Below are positions 18,136-26,267 of a stretch of 64,000 nt of DNA, one piece after another. The stretch spans positions 2,356,001 through 2,420,000 of the forward strand of contig NZ_JAFBCQ010000001.1 of the NCBI RefSeq assembly GCF_016907815.1, in the 5' to 3' direction. Numbering within the stretch: the stretch's first letter is position 1; every line of letters starts with the position of its first letter. The notes below the pieces were generated by a model. It did not search any database and was not told the DNA's origin. It worked only from the letters and a program-made list of their open reading frames with translations. The position numbers and the translations under genes were made by a program. The DNA comes from Microbacterium aurum (GTDB lineage: Bacteria > Actinomycetota > Actinomycetes > Actinomycetales > Microbacteriaceae).

Positions 18136-19020
18136 TCAGCCGAAGTCGTACCACTTGCCGACGGCTCGTCGGGCGAGCCAGCCGAAGAACAGGAAGATGA
18201 CGACGCCGAACAGCGACGCCACGAGGATCGAGGCGAACAGCTCGGGGCTCTGCAGTCGCGACTGGTACTTCGCGATGAGGGCGCCGATGCCGGGGGTGCC
18301 GCGCTGGAAGAAGAAGTCGCCCACGATCGCGCCGACGATCGACAGGCCGGCCGAGATGCGCATGCCTGCGAACATCGCCGGCAGCGCCGTCGGCAGCTCG
18401 AGCTTGCGCAGCACGATCCAGCGCGTCGCCTTCTGCAGCTGGAACAGTTCGCGCGCCCCGCGGTCGACGGACTGCAGCCCGAACAGCGTGTTGGAGACGA
18501 TCGGGAACAGCGCGATCAGCACGCACACGATCGTGCGGGCGATGAAGTCGTAGCCGAACCAGAAGCCGATGAGCGGCACGACGGCCAGGATCGGGATCGA
18601 CTGCAGGATCACGGCGTAGGGGAACGTCGTGCGCTCCACCCACTTCGCGAGGTTCATGGCGACGGCCCACACCACGCCGATCACGATCGCGATGATCAGA
18701 CCGACGAGGGCGACCTGGGCGGTGTTCCACAGCGCCTCGAAGATCTCCGGGCCGTTCTTCGGGTCGAAGTAGACGGCGAGGATCACGTGCGGCTGCGGCA
18801 TGAGGTAGCCGCGCGTTCCCAGCAGCACGTTGACGAGGTAGACCACGCCGACGATGAGCGCGAGCAGCAGGATCGGCGGCACCCAGTAGGTCGGCTTCAT
18901 CCACAGGGGGCGGCGCCGACGGGGCACGGTCGCCTGCTCCTGCGCGATCTCGGCCGGATCGGCCACCGTGTGCACGGGCGGAGCGGACGCAGCGGGCGCG
19001 TCGCGGACGGTCTCGGACAT
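18136..19020 (-). CDS. ABC transporter permease, SsuC/TauC/ThiX type
   Basis: 294 residues starting MSETVRDAPAAS at ATG 19020, sharing one base with the ATPase stop. About six transmembrane helices after a 45-residue cytosolic N-terminus (PPILLLALIVGVVYLVNVLL first). The inner-membrane coupling region of BPD permeases is seen near AREL FQLQKATRW...LELPTALPAMFAGMRI (about 185-215). It works with the adjacent ATPase and lipoprotein. Confidence 0.9.
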   Translation of the reverse strand: MSETVRDAPAASAPPVHTVADPAEIAQEQATVPRRRRPLWMKPTYWVPPILLLALIVGVVYLVNVLLGTRGYLMPQPHVILAVYFDPKNGPEIFEALWNTAQVALVGLIIAIVIGVVWAVAMNLAKWVERTTFPYAVILQSIPILAVVPLIGFWFGYDFIARTIVCVLIALFPIVSNTLFGLQSVDRGARELFQLQKATRWIVLRKLELPTALPAMFAGMRISAGLSIVGAIVGDFFFQRGTPGIGALIAKYQSRLQSPELFASILVASLFGVVIFLFFGWLARRAVGKWYDFG

Positions 19021-19757
19021 CAGTGGTGCCCCTCTCTCAGTGCGTGCGAGACCTTGCCGACGAGTTCGGCGAAGGCTCCCGTGTAGCGGATCTCGGGGTC
19101 GCGGGGCATGTCGAAGGGGACCTCGAAGGTGTCGACGATGTGGCCGGGGCGACCGGACATCACGACGACCTTCGTCGACAGGTAGACCGCTTCGGACACC
19201 GAGTGGGTGATGAACAGGCCGGCGAACTGCGTCTCGACGAACAGGCGCAGCAGTTCGTCGTTGAGGTGCTCGCGCGTGATCTCGTCGAGCGCTCCGAACG
19301 GCTCGTCGAAGAGGAACAGCTCGGGGTCGAGCGTGAGCGAACGCGCGAGCGATGTGCGCATGCGCATGCCGCCGGACAGCTGGCGGGGCAGATGCTTCTC
19401 GAACCCCGACAGCCCGACGAGCTCGATCGTCTCGGCCGCCTTCTTGGACCGCACCGCCTTCGTCTGCCAGTTCAGCTCGGCGAGCAGCTCGACGTTCGCC
19501 TGCACGTCGCGCCACGGCAGCAGCGTCGCGTCCTGGAACACGTAGCCGATCCGCGAGGTGCTGACGGTGGCCGTGCCGTCGCTCGCGGTCTCCAGACCGG
19601 AGGCGATGCGCAGCAGCGTCGATTTGCCGCAGCCGGAGGGGCCGACGACGGTCACGAACTCGCCGCGGTCGACGACGAGGTCCACGCCGCGCAGGGCGAC
19701 GGTCCCGTCCGGGAAGGTCATCTCGACGTTTCGGAAGTCGAGGAGGGTCTCCGTCAC
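19020..19757 (-). CDS. ABC transporter ATP-binding protein, SsuB/TauB/ThiZ type
   Basis: 245 residues. Walker A GPSGCGKST (about 39-47), Q-loop YVFQDATLLPW, signature LSGGMRMR (about 132-139), Walker B LFLFDEPFGALDE (about 154-166), switch His in ITHSVSEAV. Fully canonical, unlike the orphan ATPase at 4105-4869. Four-base overlap with the upstream amidohydrolase gene shows tight coupling of uptake and catabolism. Confidence 0.93.
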   Translation of the reverse strand: MTETLLDFRNVEMTFPDGTVALRGVDLVVDRGEFVTVVGPSGCGKSTLLRIASGLETASDGTATVSTSRIGYVFQDATLLPWRDVQANVELLAELNWQTKAVRSKKAAETIELVGLSGFEKHLPRQLSGGMRMRTSLARSLTLDPELFLFDEPFGALDEITREHLNDELLRLFVETQFAGLFITHSVSEAVYLSTKVVVMSGRPGHIVDTFEVPFDMPRDPEIRYTGAFAELVGKVSHALREGHH

Positions 19758-21001
19758 GCGGACACCTGCCTTTCAGTGATCCGCGACCAGGAAGCGGTGG
19801 TCACGGTGGCATCGGTCGAGGACACCAGGCGCCCCCGGTGGATGACCCGGCGGTTCGGGTCGGCGGTGGCGGCCACATCGGCCGGGCTCGTGCCCTTCAC
19901 CGCCAGGAACTCGGCGCGGGCGCCCGCGACGGGGCCGGCGGGTTCCAGGCGCATGACGGATCGCGCGCCGTGGGAGACGAGCGCGAGCGCCTCGTCGATC
20001 GTGACGTGTGCGGCCGTGACCAGCAGCGCGACCGTCTCGAGCGGATCGCAGCGGCCGAGCGGGTTGAACGGGTCGCGCACGTTGTCGGCGCCGGCACCGA
20101 GCCGCACGCCGGCGTCGAGCAGGGCGCGCACGGCCGTGATGCCGCGCGGCGTCGCGACCGGTGCGTCCCAACCCTGCAGGTAGAGGTTGGTGATGGGGAG
20201 CGTGATGATCCCGAGATCCGCGGCGCGGACCGCCTCGACGACGGGCGCCAGGTCGGCCGGGGGCAGGGTGCCCAGGCGCGAGCAGTGGCCGGCGGATGCT
20301 GAGGCATCCGTCCACCCCGCCGTGCGCCGAGCCAGCTCGACGATCGTCAGGGGGCCGTCGAGGGCCTCGTCGGTGTGCATGTCGACGCTGCAGCCCAGCC
20401 GCTCGGCCAGGCGCAGGAGCCGGTCGAGCTCGCCGAGGGGGTCTGCCGCCAGGTGCGGCGCACCGCCGATCAGGTCGACGCCGCGCCGGACGGCCTCCTC
20501 GTGGAGCTCGTCGGCAACGGTGTCGTCGCCCAGCGTGCACAGCTCGATCTCCATGAGGTCGCGCAGCTCCTCGCGCACCTGGAGCAGGGCGTCGACGCCG
20601 CGCAGCGGGTCGGGGCCGGGGAGGAAGTTGACGTGCGAGCGCACCGCCGTCACGCCGTGGGCGAGCATCTCCAGCGCCGTCGTGCGCGACCGGTCGGCGA
20701 TCGACTCCCGCGTCTCCGCGTCCGCGTAGGCGGCGTACTGGGCGATGGCGGACGGCAGATCGCCGAACACGGGGGAGATGCGCTCCCACGTCCGCGACTT
20801 GTCGAGGTGGGCGTGCGGGTCGGCCGCGGCCGCCAGCAGCACGAAGCCGGTCAGGTCGAGCACCTCGTCCGCGGCGGCGGCCGGTGCCGTTCCGGCCGGC
20901 CGGACGCGCGCCACGACCTCGCCGTCCAGCACCACGTCAGCGCGTGTGCCGTCGGGCAGCGTGGCGTTGCGCAGGAGGCGCAGGGGGCGCGGAAGGTGCA
21001 C
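19754..21001 (-). CDS. Cytosine deaminase (CodA)-like amidohydrolase
   Basis: 415 residues from GTG 21001 with AAGGAG four bases upstream. Metal and substrate motifs follow the CodA order: DPHAHLDKS (about 62-70), DMHTDEALD (about 208), SAGHCSRLG (about 237) and GADNVRDPFNPLG (about 300-312). CodA-type enzymes hydrolyse cytosine, isocytosine, creatinine or related cyclic amidines. As first gene of the operon behind the palindromic control region it may perform the entry reaction. Exact substrate unknown. Confidence 0.82.
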   Translation of the reverse strand: MHLPRPLRLLRNATLPDGTRADVVLDGEVVARVRPAGTAPAAAADEVLDLTGFVLLAAAADPHAHLDKSRTWERISPVFGDLPSAIAQYAAYADAETRESIADRSRTTALEMLAHGVTAVRSHVNFLPGPDPLRGVDALLQVREELRDLMEIELCTLGDDTVADELHEEAVRRGVDLIGGAPHLAADPLGELDRLLRLAERLGCSVDMHTDEALDGPLTIVELARRTAGWTDASASAGHCSRLGTLPPADLAPVVEAVRAADLGIITLPITNLYLQGWDAPVATPRGITAVRALLDAGVRLGAGADNVRDPFNPLGRCDPLETVALLVTAAHVTIDEALALVSHGARSVMRLEPAGPVAGARAEFLAVKGTSPADVAATADPNRRVIHRGRLVSSTDATVTTASWSRITERQVSA

Positions 21002-21048
21002 GGGACTCCTTGGTGACGTCGCGTTCTGTCGGGTGTGCTGACGCGGTG

Positions 21049-21071
21049 CGATGTTGATAGCCTCAACATCG
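21049..21071. promoter_or_regulatory. Palindromic candidate operator 1
   Basis: Perfect inverted repeat CGATGTTGA-TAGCC-TCAACATCG (9-bp arms, 5-nt spacer), 48 bases upstream of the CodA-like start and 157 bases before the regulator start. It is the likely binding site of the divergently encoded XRE-cupin regulator. Confidence 0.7.
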
Positions 21072-21103
21072 GTGACGCTACGGGGGCCGTGTTTCCAACG
21101 AGT

Positions 21104-21117
21104 GACACGATCGTGTC
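21104..21117. promoter_or_regulatory. Palindromic candidate operator 2
   Basis: Perfect 14-bp palindrome GACACGATCGTGTC in the same divergent promoter region, 33 bases from operator 1 and different in sequence from it. It could be a second regulator site or a core promoter element. Confidence 0.5.
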
Positions 21118-21227
21118 TCTCTGTTAATCACGGCGTCCGTCGCTTGCGCCGGGCCGTGCGGGCGTCCTTCCGGCGCCCGCACACGACACACCGTCCGCAC
21201 GCGCGGGAGACCAGGCAGGAGGAACCC

Positions 21228-21794
21228 ATGGCTGCAGAGCCGAGCACCGGCGTGGACTGGCTGGGTCCGCGGGTGCGCGCGCTGCGCACGCAGCGCGGCC
21301 TGACCCTCGTGCAGCTGGCCGCCCTGTCGGACCTCTCGCATCCGTTCCTGAGTCAGCTCGAGCGTGGCCTCGCCCGCCCCTCGATGGCGTCGCTGGAGAA
21401 GATCGCCGCGGCCCTGGCCACGAGCGTGGTCGAGCTGCTCACCGACGATCGCCTCGACGCCGCGAGCCCCTCGGTCGGCATCGTCCGCGCCGCCGACGGC
21501 GTCGTCGGACCGTTCGGCAGCGGCCTCGGACGTGCGCTCGTCGTGGGCGGCCGGCACCCCTTCCTGCCCATCGAGTACACGGGCGACACGGCCGTGTGGG
21601 GGGAGGTCGTCGTGCACGCGGAGGACGAGTTCCTCCACGTCATCGACGGCCGCATCGAACTCGAGCTCGACGGCGTCGTGCACACGCTCGGCCCCCGCGA
21701 CTCGGCCTACACCTCGGGCGGAGCGGGCCATCGCTGGCGCTCGCCCGACGGCCGCCCCTACCGCCTGATCCTCGTGAAGGAGTCGAACGTATGA
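21228..21794 (+). CDS. XRE-family regulator with C-terminal cupin domain
   Basis: 188 residues from ATG 21228 with SD AGGAGGAA; the open frame upstream is not used. HTH_3 domain at about 13-65 (VRALRTQRGLTLVQLAALSD, LERGLARPSMASLEKIA), cupin barrel at about 110-185 (VHAEDEFLHVIDGRIELEL, GPRDSAYTSGGAGHRWRS). Such regulators sense a small catabolite through the cupin and control adjacent transport and degradation genes. It is divergent from the ten-gene operon and overlaps the reductase start by four bases. Confidence 0.9.
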   Translation: MAAEPSTGVDWLGPRVRALRTQRGLTLVQLAALSDLSHPFLSQLERGLARPSMASLEKIAAALATSVVELLTDDRLDAASPSVGIVRAADGVVGPFGSGLGRALVVGGRHPFLPIEYTGDTAVWGEVVVHAEDEFLHVIDGRIELELDGVVHTLGPRDSAYTSGGAGHRWRSPDGRPYRLILVKESNV

Positions 21795-22765
21795 GCGCAC
21801 CCCAGGGAGAACTCGAGCTCGAGGTCCTCGCCGTCCGGGCCGCGGCCGCAGACGTCGTCGAGATCGAGCTCGCACGCAGATCGGGACCGCCCCTGCCGGC
21901 GTGGGAGCCCGGCGCCCACATCGATCTGATCCTGCCGGACGGCCTCGTGCGGCAGTACTCCCTGGCGGGGGACCCCGCCGCAGCGACGTGGCGGCTCGGC
22001 GTGCTGCGGGAGGCCGAGGGACGCGGCGGCTCGCGGTGGATCGCCGACCGGCTGACGGCGGGGGCGGTCCTGCGCGCCGCCGGCCCGCGCAACCACTTCG
22101 CGCTTCCGCCCGGCCGCGCCGGCGACGGCGCCGCCGCGGCTCCGCTCGTGTTCGTCGCCGGGGGCATCGGCATCACGCCGGTCCTGCCGCTCGCCGCCGC
22201 CGCGGCGGCGAGCGGGCGTGACGTGACGGTGCACTACTGCGGGCACGAGGAGCGCATGCCCTTCCTCGGCGAGTTGGCGCGCACGCACGGCGACCGCCTC
22301 CGCCTCCACGTCAGCGAACGCGGTGAGCGGCTCGACGTCGACGCGCTCATCGAGGATGCCGCCGCCGCGGGCGCGGAGATCGTCACGTGCGGGCCCGCAC
22401 GCCTGCTGGACGCCCTGCAGATCGCGGGCGCGGCGCGCGGGGTGGGCGTGCACCTGGAACGCTTCGAGGCGGAGCCGCTCGCCGCGCCCGTCTGGGAGGG
22501 GGCGTTCGAGGTCGAGCTGTCGCTGACGGGCGTCACGGTCGAGGTGCCGCCGGACCGCTCGATCCTGCAGGTCGCGGAGGAGGCGGGGGCGCTCGTCCTC
22601 TCCAGCTGCACCGAGGGCACGTGCGGGACGTGCGAGACCCCCGTCCTGGAGGGGGCCGTGGACCATCGCGACTCGATCCTCACGCCCGCCCAGCGCGCGC
22701 GCAACGACACGATGTTCGTGTGCGTCTCGCGGGCGGCATGCCCGCGCCTCGTGCTCGAGCTGTGA
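21791..22765 (+). CDS. VanB/PDR-type oxygenase reductase (FMN, NAD, 2Fe-2S)
   Basis: 324 residues from ATG 21791. FMN motif RQYSLAGDP (about 56), NAD motif GGIGITPVLPLA (about 125), and a C-terminal plant-type ferredoxin domain with SSCTEGTCGTCETPV and a final Cys in MFVCVSRA. Phthalate-dioxygenase-reductase-type proteins pass electrons to a Rieske oxygenase or O/N-demethylase. No oxygenase is encoded in this window, so its acceptor is either distant or one of the unusual operon enzymes. Co-transcribed with the XRE-cupin regulator. Confidence 0.9.
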   Translation: MSAPQGELELEVLAVRAAAADVVEIELARRSGPPLPAWEPGAHIDLILPDGLVRQYSLAGDPAAATWRLGVLREAEGRGGSRWIADRLTAGAVLRAAGPRNHFALPPGRAGDGAAAAPLVFVAGGIGITPVLPLAAAAAASGRDVTVHYCGHEERMPFLGELARTHGDRLRLHVSERGERLDVDALIEDAAAAGAEIVTCGPARLLDALQIAGAARGVGVHLERFEAEPLAAPVWEGAFEVELSLTGVTVEVPPDRSILQVAEEAGALVLSSCTEGTCGTCETPVLEGAVDHRDSILTPAQRARNDTMFVCVSRAACPRLVLEL

Positions 22766-22774
22766 CAGGCCGGC

Positions 22775-22810
22775 GCGCCCGGAATCACACGCTTGTCATT
22801 CCGGGGGCGC
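22775..22810 (+). terminator. Terminator-like hairpin after the reductase gene
   Basis: Stem CCCGGAAT/ATTCCGGG (22778-22785, 22798-22805), extended by GCG/CGC after a two-base bulge, 12-nt loop. It overlaps the next gene's -35 element. Confidence 0.55.
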
Positions 22811-22822
22811 ATCGGCGATAAT
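22793..22822 (+). promoter_or_regulatory. Candidate sigma-A promoter of the DUF3145 gene
   Basis: TTGTCA (22793-22798), 18-bp spacer, GATAAT (22817-22822). Transcription would start near 22830, giving about a 70-nt leader before the ATG at 22902. Confidence 0.65.
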
Positions 22823-22901
22823 GGGCGCATAACTGCAGAGCCCGCCATGCTCCGGCACTCAGGTCGTAGGGGAAGACGTACCTGAAGAAACGGAGAATGC
22901 G

Positions 22902-23411
22902 ATGGCGACCACGTCGACCCTGGCGCGCGGAGTGATCTACATCCACTCCGCGCCGCGCGCGCTGTGTCCCCACCTCGAGTGGGCGGTCGGTCGCGCCCTG
23001 GGGCGTGCGGTGAGCTTCGACTGGGCCGATCAGCCCGTCCTCGCCGGCAGCCGCCGGGCGGAGTTCTACTGGGAAGGTCCCGCCGGCACCGGCGCGGCCC
23101 TCGCGACCGCGATCCGCGGCTGGGAGCACCTGCGCTTCGAAGTGAGCGAGGATCCGACTCCCCGCAGCGACGGCGGCCGGTGGATGCACACCCCTGACCT
23201 CGGCATCCACTTCGCGCAGACCGACACCGCCGGCAACGTCGTCATCGGCGAGGATCGCATCCGCTACGCCCTCGAGATCGCCGCGGGCGACGCGTTCGAC
23301 CTGCAGCGTGAACTGCAGGTCGCGCTCGGATCGGCGTGGGACGAAGAGCTGGAGCCCTTCCGCCACGCGAGCGACGACGCCCCGGTGGTCTGGCTGCACA
23401 AGGTCGGCTGA
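22902..23411 (+). CDS. DUF3145 domain-containing protein
   Basis: 169 residues, ATG start with GGAG upstream. The sequence (RGVIYIHSAPRALCPHLEWA, FDWADQPVLAG, EFYWEGPAGTG) is that of the DUF3145 family, a small soluble protein widespread in actinobacteria. Function is unknown. It often lies beside the fatty-acid synthase locus, as here (convergent with fabF). Confidence 0.9.
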   Translation: MATTSTLARGVIYIHSAPRALCPHLEWAVGRALGRAVSFDWADQPVLAGSRRAEFYWEGPAGTGAALATAIRGWEHLRFEVSEDPTPRSDGGRWMHTPDLGIHFAQTDTAGNVVIGEDRIRYALEIAAGDAFDLQRELQVALGSAWDEELEPFRHASDDAPVVWLHKVG

Positions 23412-23506
23412 CACAACTTCACAGACCAGGCGGCGCGGAAGCGCTCGTACCGGCCTCGGACGGCTTCCCGGGGACTGGGATCGCGTGTCGGCCGCCTCAC
23501 CCGAGA

Positions 23507-23538
23507 GAACCCCCTCCGCGTGGCGGAGGGGGTTCTTC
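23507..23538. terminator. Bidirectional terminator between DUF3145 and fabF
   Basis: Perfect 13-bp stem GAACCCCCTCCGC / GCGGAGGGGGTTC (23507-23519, 23523-23535) with a 3-nt loop, then TTC, between two convergent genes. Confidence 0.85.
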
Positions 23539-23588
23539 GCGTCGTGGTCGGCCGTCGGAAACCCGAGACCCGCTGGTCGCGCGGCCGG

Positions 23589-24827
23589 TCAGGCCGAGGC
23601 GAACGCAGCGACGGCGTTGTGTCCGCCGAAGCCGAACGAGTTGCTGATCGCCAGCTGCGGACCGTCGCCCAGCGGCTGCGCGGAGCCGGAGATGCGGAAA
23701 GGGACCGCCGGGTCCTGCTCGGTGATGTTGATCGTCGGCGGCGCGACGCGGTCGCGGATGGCGAGCACCGTGAAGATGGCCTCCAGCGCGCCCGTCCCGC
23801 CGAGCAGGTGGCCGGTCGAAGCCTTCGTGGCGGATACCGGGATCTCGTCGATCCGGTCCCCGAAGACGCTCTTCAGCGCGACGTACTCGTTGGGGTCGCC
23901 CACCGGGGTGGACGTCGCGTGGGCGTTGACGTGCGTCACGTCGTCGGGGGAGGCATCCGCCATCGCCAGCGCCATCGAGACCGCGCGCGCCGCGCCCGTG
24001 CCCTCGGGGTCGTTGGCGGTGATGTGGTACGAGTCGGCGGTGACCCCGCCGCCCACCACGACGGCGTAGATCTTCGCGCCGCGAGCCTTCGCGTGCTCCT
24101 CGGTCTCGAGGATGAGCACGCCGGCTCCCTCGCCCATGACGAACCCGTCACGGTCGATGCTGCCGGGGCGCGACGCCGTCTCGGGGGAGTCGTTGCGCTT
24201 GGACAGCGCCTGCATCGAGGCGAACGACGCGATCGTGATCGGGTGGATCGCCGATTCGGTACCGCCGGCGATGACCACGTCGGCCAGGCCGTCGCGCAGG
24301 TGCTCGACGGCGTTGACGATCGACTCGGTGCTCGAGGCGCACGCGCTGGCGACGGTCCGCGCATACGCGCGGGCACCGAAGTGCAGCGAGAGGTTGCCGG
24401 CCGCGGCGTTGGGCATGAGCATCGGCACCGTCATCGGCATGACCCGACGCGGTCCCTTCTCGCGCAGCGTGTCCCACGCGTCCAGCAGTGTCCACACACC
24501 CCCGATGCCGGTCGCGAAGTCGACACCGAGACGTTCGGGGTCGACCTCGGGGCTCCCGGCGTCCGCCCACGCCTCCATGGCCGCGACGAGCGCGAACTGC
24601 GACGAGGGGTCCAGGCGCTTGGCGATCGGGCGCTCCAGGACGGTGTCGGGACGCACCGCGGCCTGCGCCGCGAAGGTCACCGGCAGCTGGTACTGCTCGA
24701 CCCAGTCGTACTCGAGCGTGCGGGCGCCGGAGGCACCGTCCAGCAACGCGGACCAGCTCTCGGGCGCGGTCCCCCCGATGGGGCTGGAGGCGCCGATGCC
24801 GGTGACGACGATTCGGGGAATGCTCAT
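23589..24827 (-). CDS. fabF: 3-oxoacyl-[acyl-carrier-protein] synthase II
   Basis: 412 residues starting MSIPRIVVTGIGASSPIGG at ATG 24827 with SD GGAG; an upstream in-frame ATG at 24866 is less likely. Condenses malonyl-ACP with acyl-ACP in FAS II elongation. Catalytic triad: Cys in TVASACASST (about 164), His in NAHATSTPVGD (about 303), His in STGHLLGGTGALEA (about 340). Last gene of fabD-fabH-acpP-fabF. Confidence 0.95.
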   Translation of the reverse strand: MSIPRIVVTGIGASSPIGGTAPESWSALLDGASGARTLEYDWVEQYQLPVTFAAQAAVRPDTVLERPIAKRLDPSSQFALVAAMEAWADAGSPEVDPERLGVDFATGIGGVWTLLDAWDTLREKGPRRVMPMTVPMLMPNAAAGNLSLHFGARAYARTVASACASSTESIVNAVEHLRDGLADVVIAGGTESAIHPITIASFASMQALSKRNDSPETASRPGSIDRDGFVMGEGAGVLILETEEHAKARGAKIYAVVVGGGVTADSYHITANDPEGTGAARAVSMALAMADASPDDVTHVNAHATSTPVGDPNEYVALKSVFGDRIDEIPVSATKASTGHLLGGTGALEAIFTVLAIRDRVAPPTINITEQDPAVPFRISGSAQPLGDGPQLAISNSFGFGGHNAVAAFASA

Positions 24828-24890
24828 GGTCTCCTCAGATGCTCCGGTGGGGGCGTGGGCCCCCACCGGGGTGCAGGTGGCCGACCCGTG

Positions 24891-25139
24891 TCAGGCCTGG
24901 TTGGTCGTGATGAAGGTGACGGCGTCGCCGACGGTCTTGAGGTTCTTGACCTCTTCGTCGGGGATCGTGACGCCGAACTTCTCCTCGGCGTTGACGACGA
25001 TCGTCATCATCGAGATGGAGTCGATGTCGAGGTCGTCGGTGAACGACTTCTCGAGAGCGACCTCGTCGGCCGAGATGCCGGTCTCGTCGGTGATGAGCTC
25101 GGCGAGCCCTGCGAGGACCTCGTCGTTGCTGAATGCCAT
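24891..25139 (-). CDS. acpP: Acyl carrier protein
   Basis: 82 residues. Carries the growing acyl chain on 4'-phosphopantetheine attached to Ser in DIDSISMM (about 40; the usual DSL is DSI). Acidic helical protein of normal length, between fabH and fabF. Confidence 0.96.
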   Translation of the reverse strand: MAFSNDEVLAGLAELITDETGISADEVALEKSFTDDLDIDSISMMTIVVNAEEKFGVTIPDEEVKNLKTVGDAVTFITTNQA

Positions 25140-25232
25140 GGGATTCTCCTTGTTTATCGGGGTTTCACCGGCCCTGCGGGGCCGACGTTCAGTCTAGGTG
25201 CGGCGACCGCCGCGCCAGGGTATCTCGGGCCG

Positions 25233-26267
25233 TCAGGGGAGGACGACCACCTGAGCGCCGAAGACGAGCCCGGCGCCGAAGCCGATCTGCAGCGCGAGTC
25301 CGCCCGACAGCTCCGGATGCTCGGCGAGCAGGCGGTGCGTGGCAAGGGGGATGGATGCCGCGGACGTGTTGCCCGTGGTCTCGATGTCACGGCCGATCAC
25401 GACGGTGTCGGGCAGCTTCAGCTGCTTGGCGAACTCGTCGATGATGCGCATGTTGGCCTGATGCGGAACGAAGGCGGCGAGGTCTTCCGGCTGCACGCCG
25501 GCCTCTTCGAGCGCTTGCCGGGCGACCTTCACCATCTCCCACACGGCCCACCGGAAGACAGTGGGTCCCTCCTGGCGCAACGTCGGCCACGGCGCCTCGC
25601 CGTCGCGGAACTCCACGAGCGTGTGGTTCATGCCAACGGCGTCGGCTTTCGACCCGTCCGAGCCCCACACCGTCGGTCCGATGCCGGGGAAGTCACTCGG
25701 TCCGATCACGACGGCGCCGGCGCCGTCGCCGAGGAGGAAGGAGATCGACCGGTCGGTGGGGTCCACGACGTCGCTGAGCTTCTCGGTGCCCACGACGACC
25801 GCATAGTGCGCGGCACCGGCGCGGATGAGCGCATCGGCCTGCGCCACGCCGTACGCGAAGCCGGCGCAGGCGGCGTTGACGTCGTACGCGGCGGCGGGAT
25901 TCGCGCCCACCCGGTCGGCGACGATGGCCGACACAGAGGGCGTCTGCTTGGGGTTGGAGATCGTGGCGACGATCACGGCGTCGACCTGCGACGCGTCCAC
26001 GCCGGAGCGGGCGATCGCCTCCGCCGCGGCGTCGGCGGCCAGATCGATCGCCGTGGTCTGCTTGTCCGCGCGGGATCGCGTGACGATGCCGGTGCGCTGC
26101 CGGATCCACTCGTCGCTGGAATCGATCGGGCCGACGAGGTCGTCGTTGGGGACGGCGTTCTCGCCGCGCGCCGCGCCGTACGCGTAGATGCGCGTGTGGG
26201 CGGGTCCGGTGGGCTGGGTGAGTGTGGGGCGCCGGGTCGGCGCGGCGTTGGTGGGCGCGTCGGTCAC
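25233..26267 (-). CDS. fabH: 3-oxoacyl-[acyl-carrier-protein] synthase III
   Basis: 344 residues from GTG 26267, overlapping fabD by four bases. Starts fatty-acid synthesis by condensing an acyl-CoA with malonyl-ACP. Catalytic Cys in NAACAGFAYG (about 134), His in FVPHQANMRI (about 270), Asn in TTGNTSAASIP (about 300). The N-terminus has an unusual Thr/Pro-rich 20 residues. In actinobacteria FabH usually prefers branched primers, which sequence cannot confirm here. Confidence 0.95.
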   Translation of the reverse strand: MTDAPTNAAPTRRPTLTQPTGPAHTRIYAYGAARGENAVPNDDLVGPIDSSDEWIRQRTGIVTRSRADKQTTAIDLAADAAAEAIARSGVDASQVDAVIVATISNPKQTPSVSAIVADRVGANPAAAYDVNAACAGFAYGVAQADALIRAGAAHYAVVVGTEKLSDVVDPTDRSISFLLGDGAGAVVIGPSDFPGIGPTVWGSDGSKADAVGMNHTLVEFRDGEAPWPTLRQEGPTVFRWAVWEMVKVARQALEEAGVQPEDLAAFVPHQANMRIIDEFAKQLKLPDTVVIGRDIETTGNTSAASIPLATHRLLAEHPELSGGLALQIGFGAGLVFGAQVVVLP

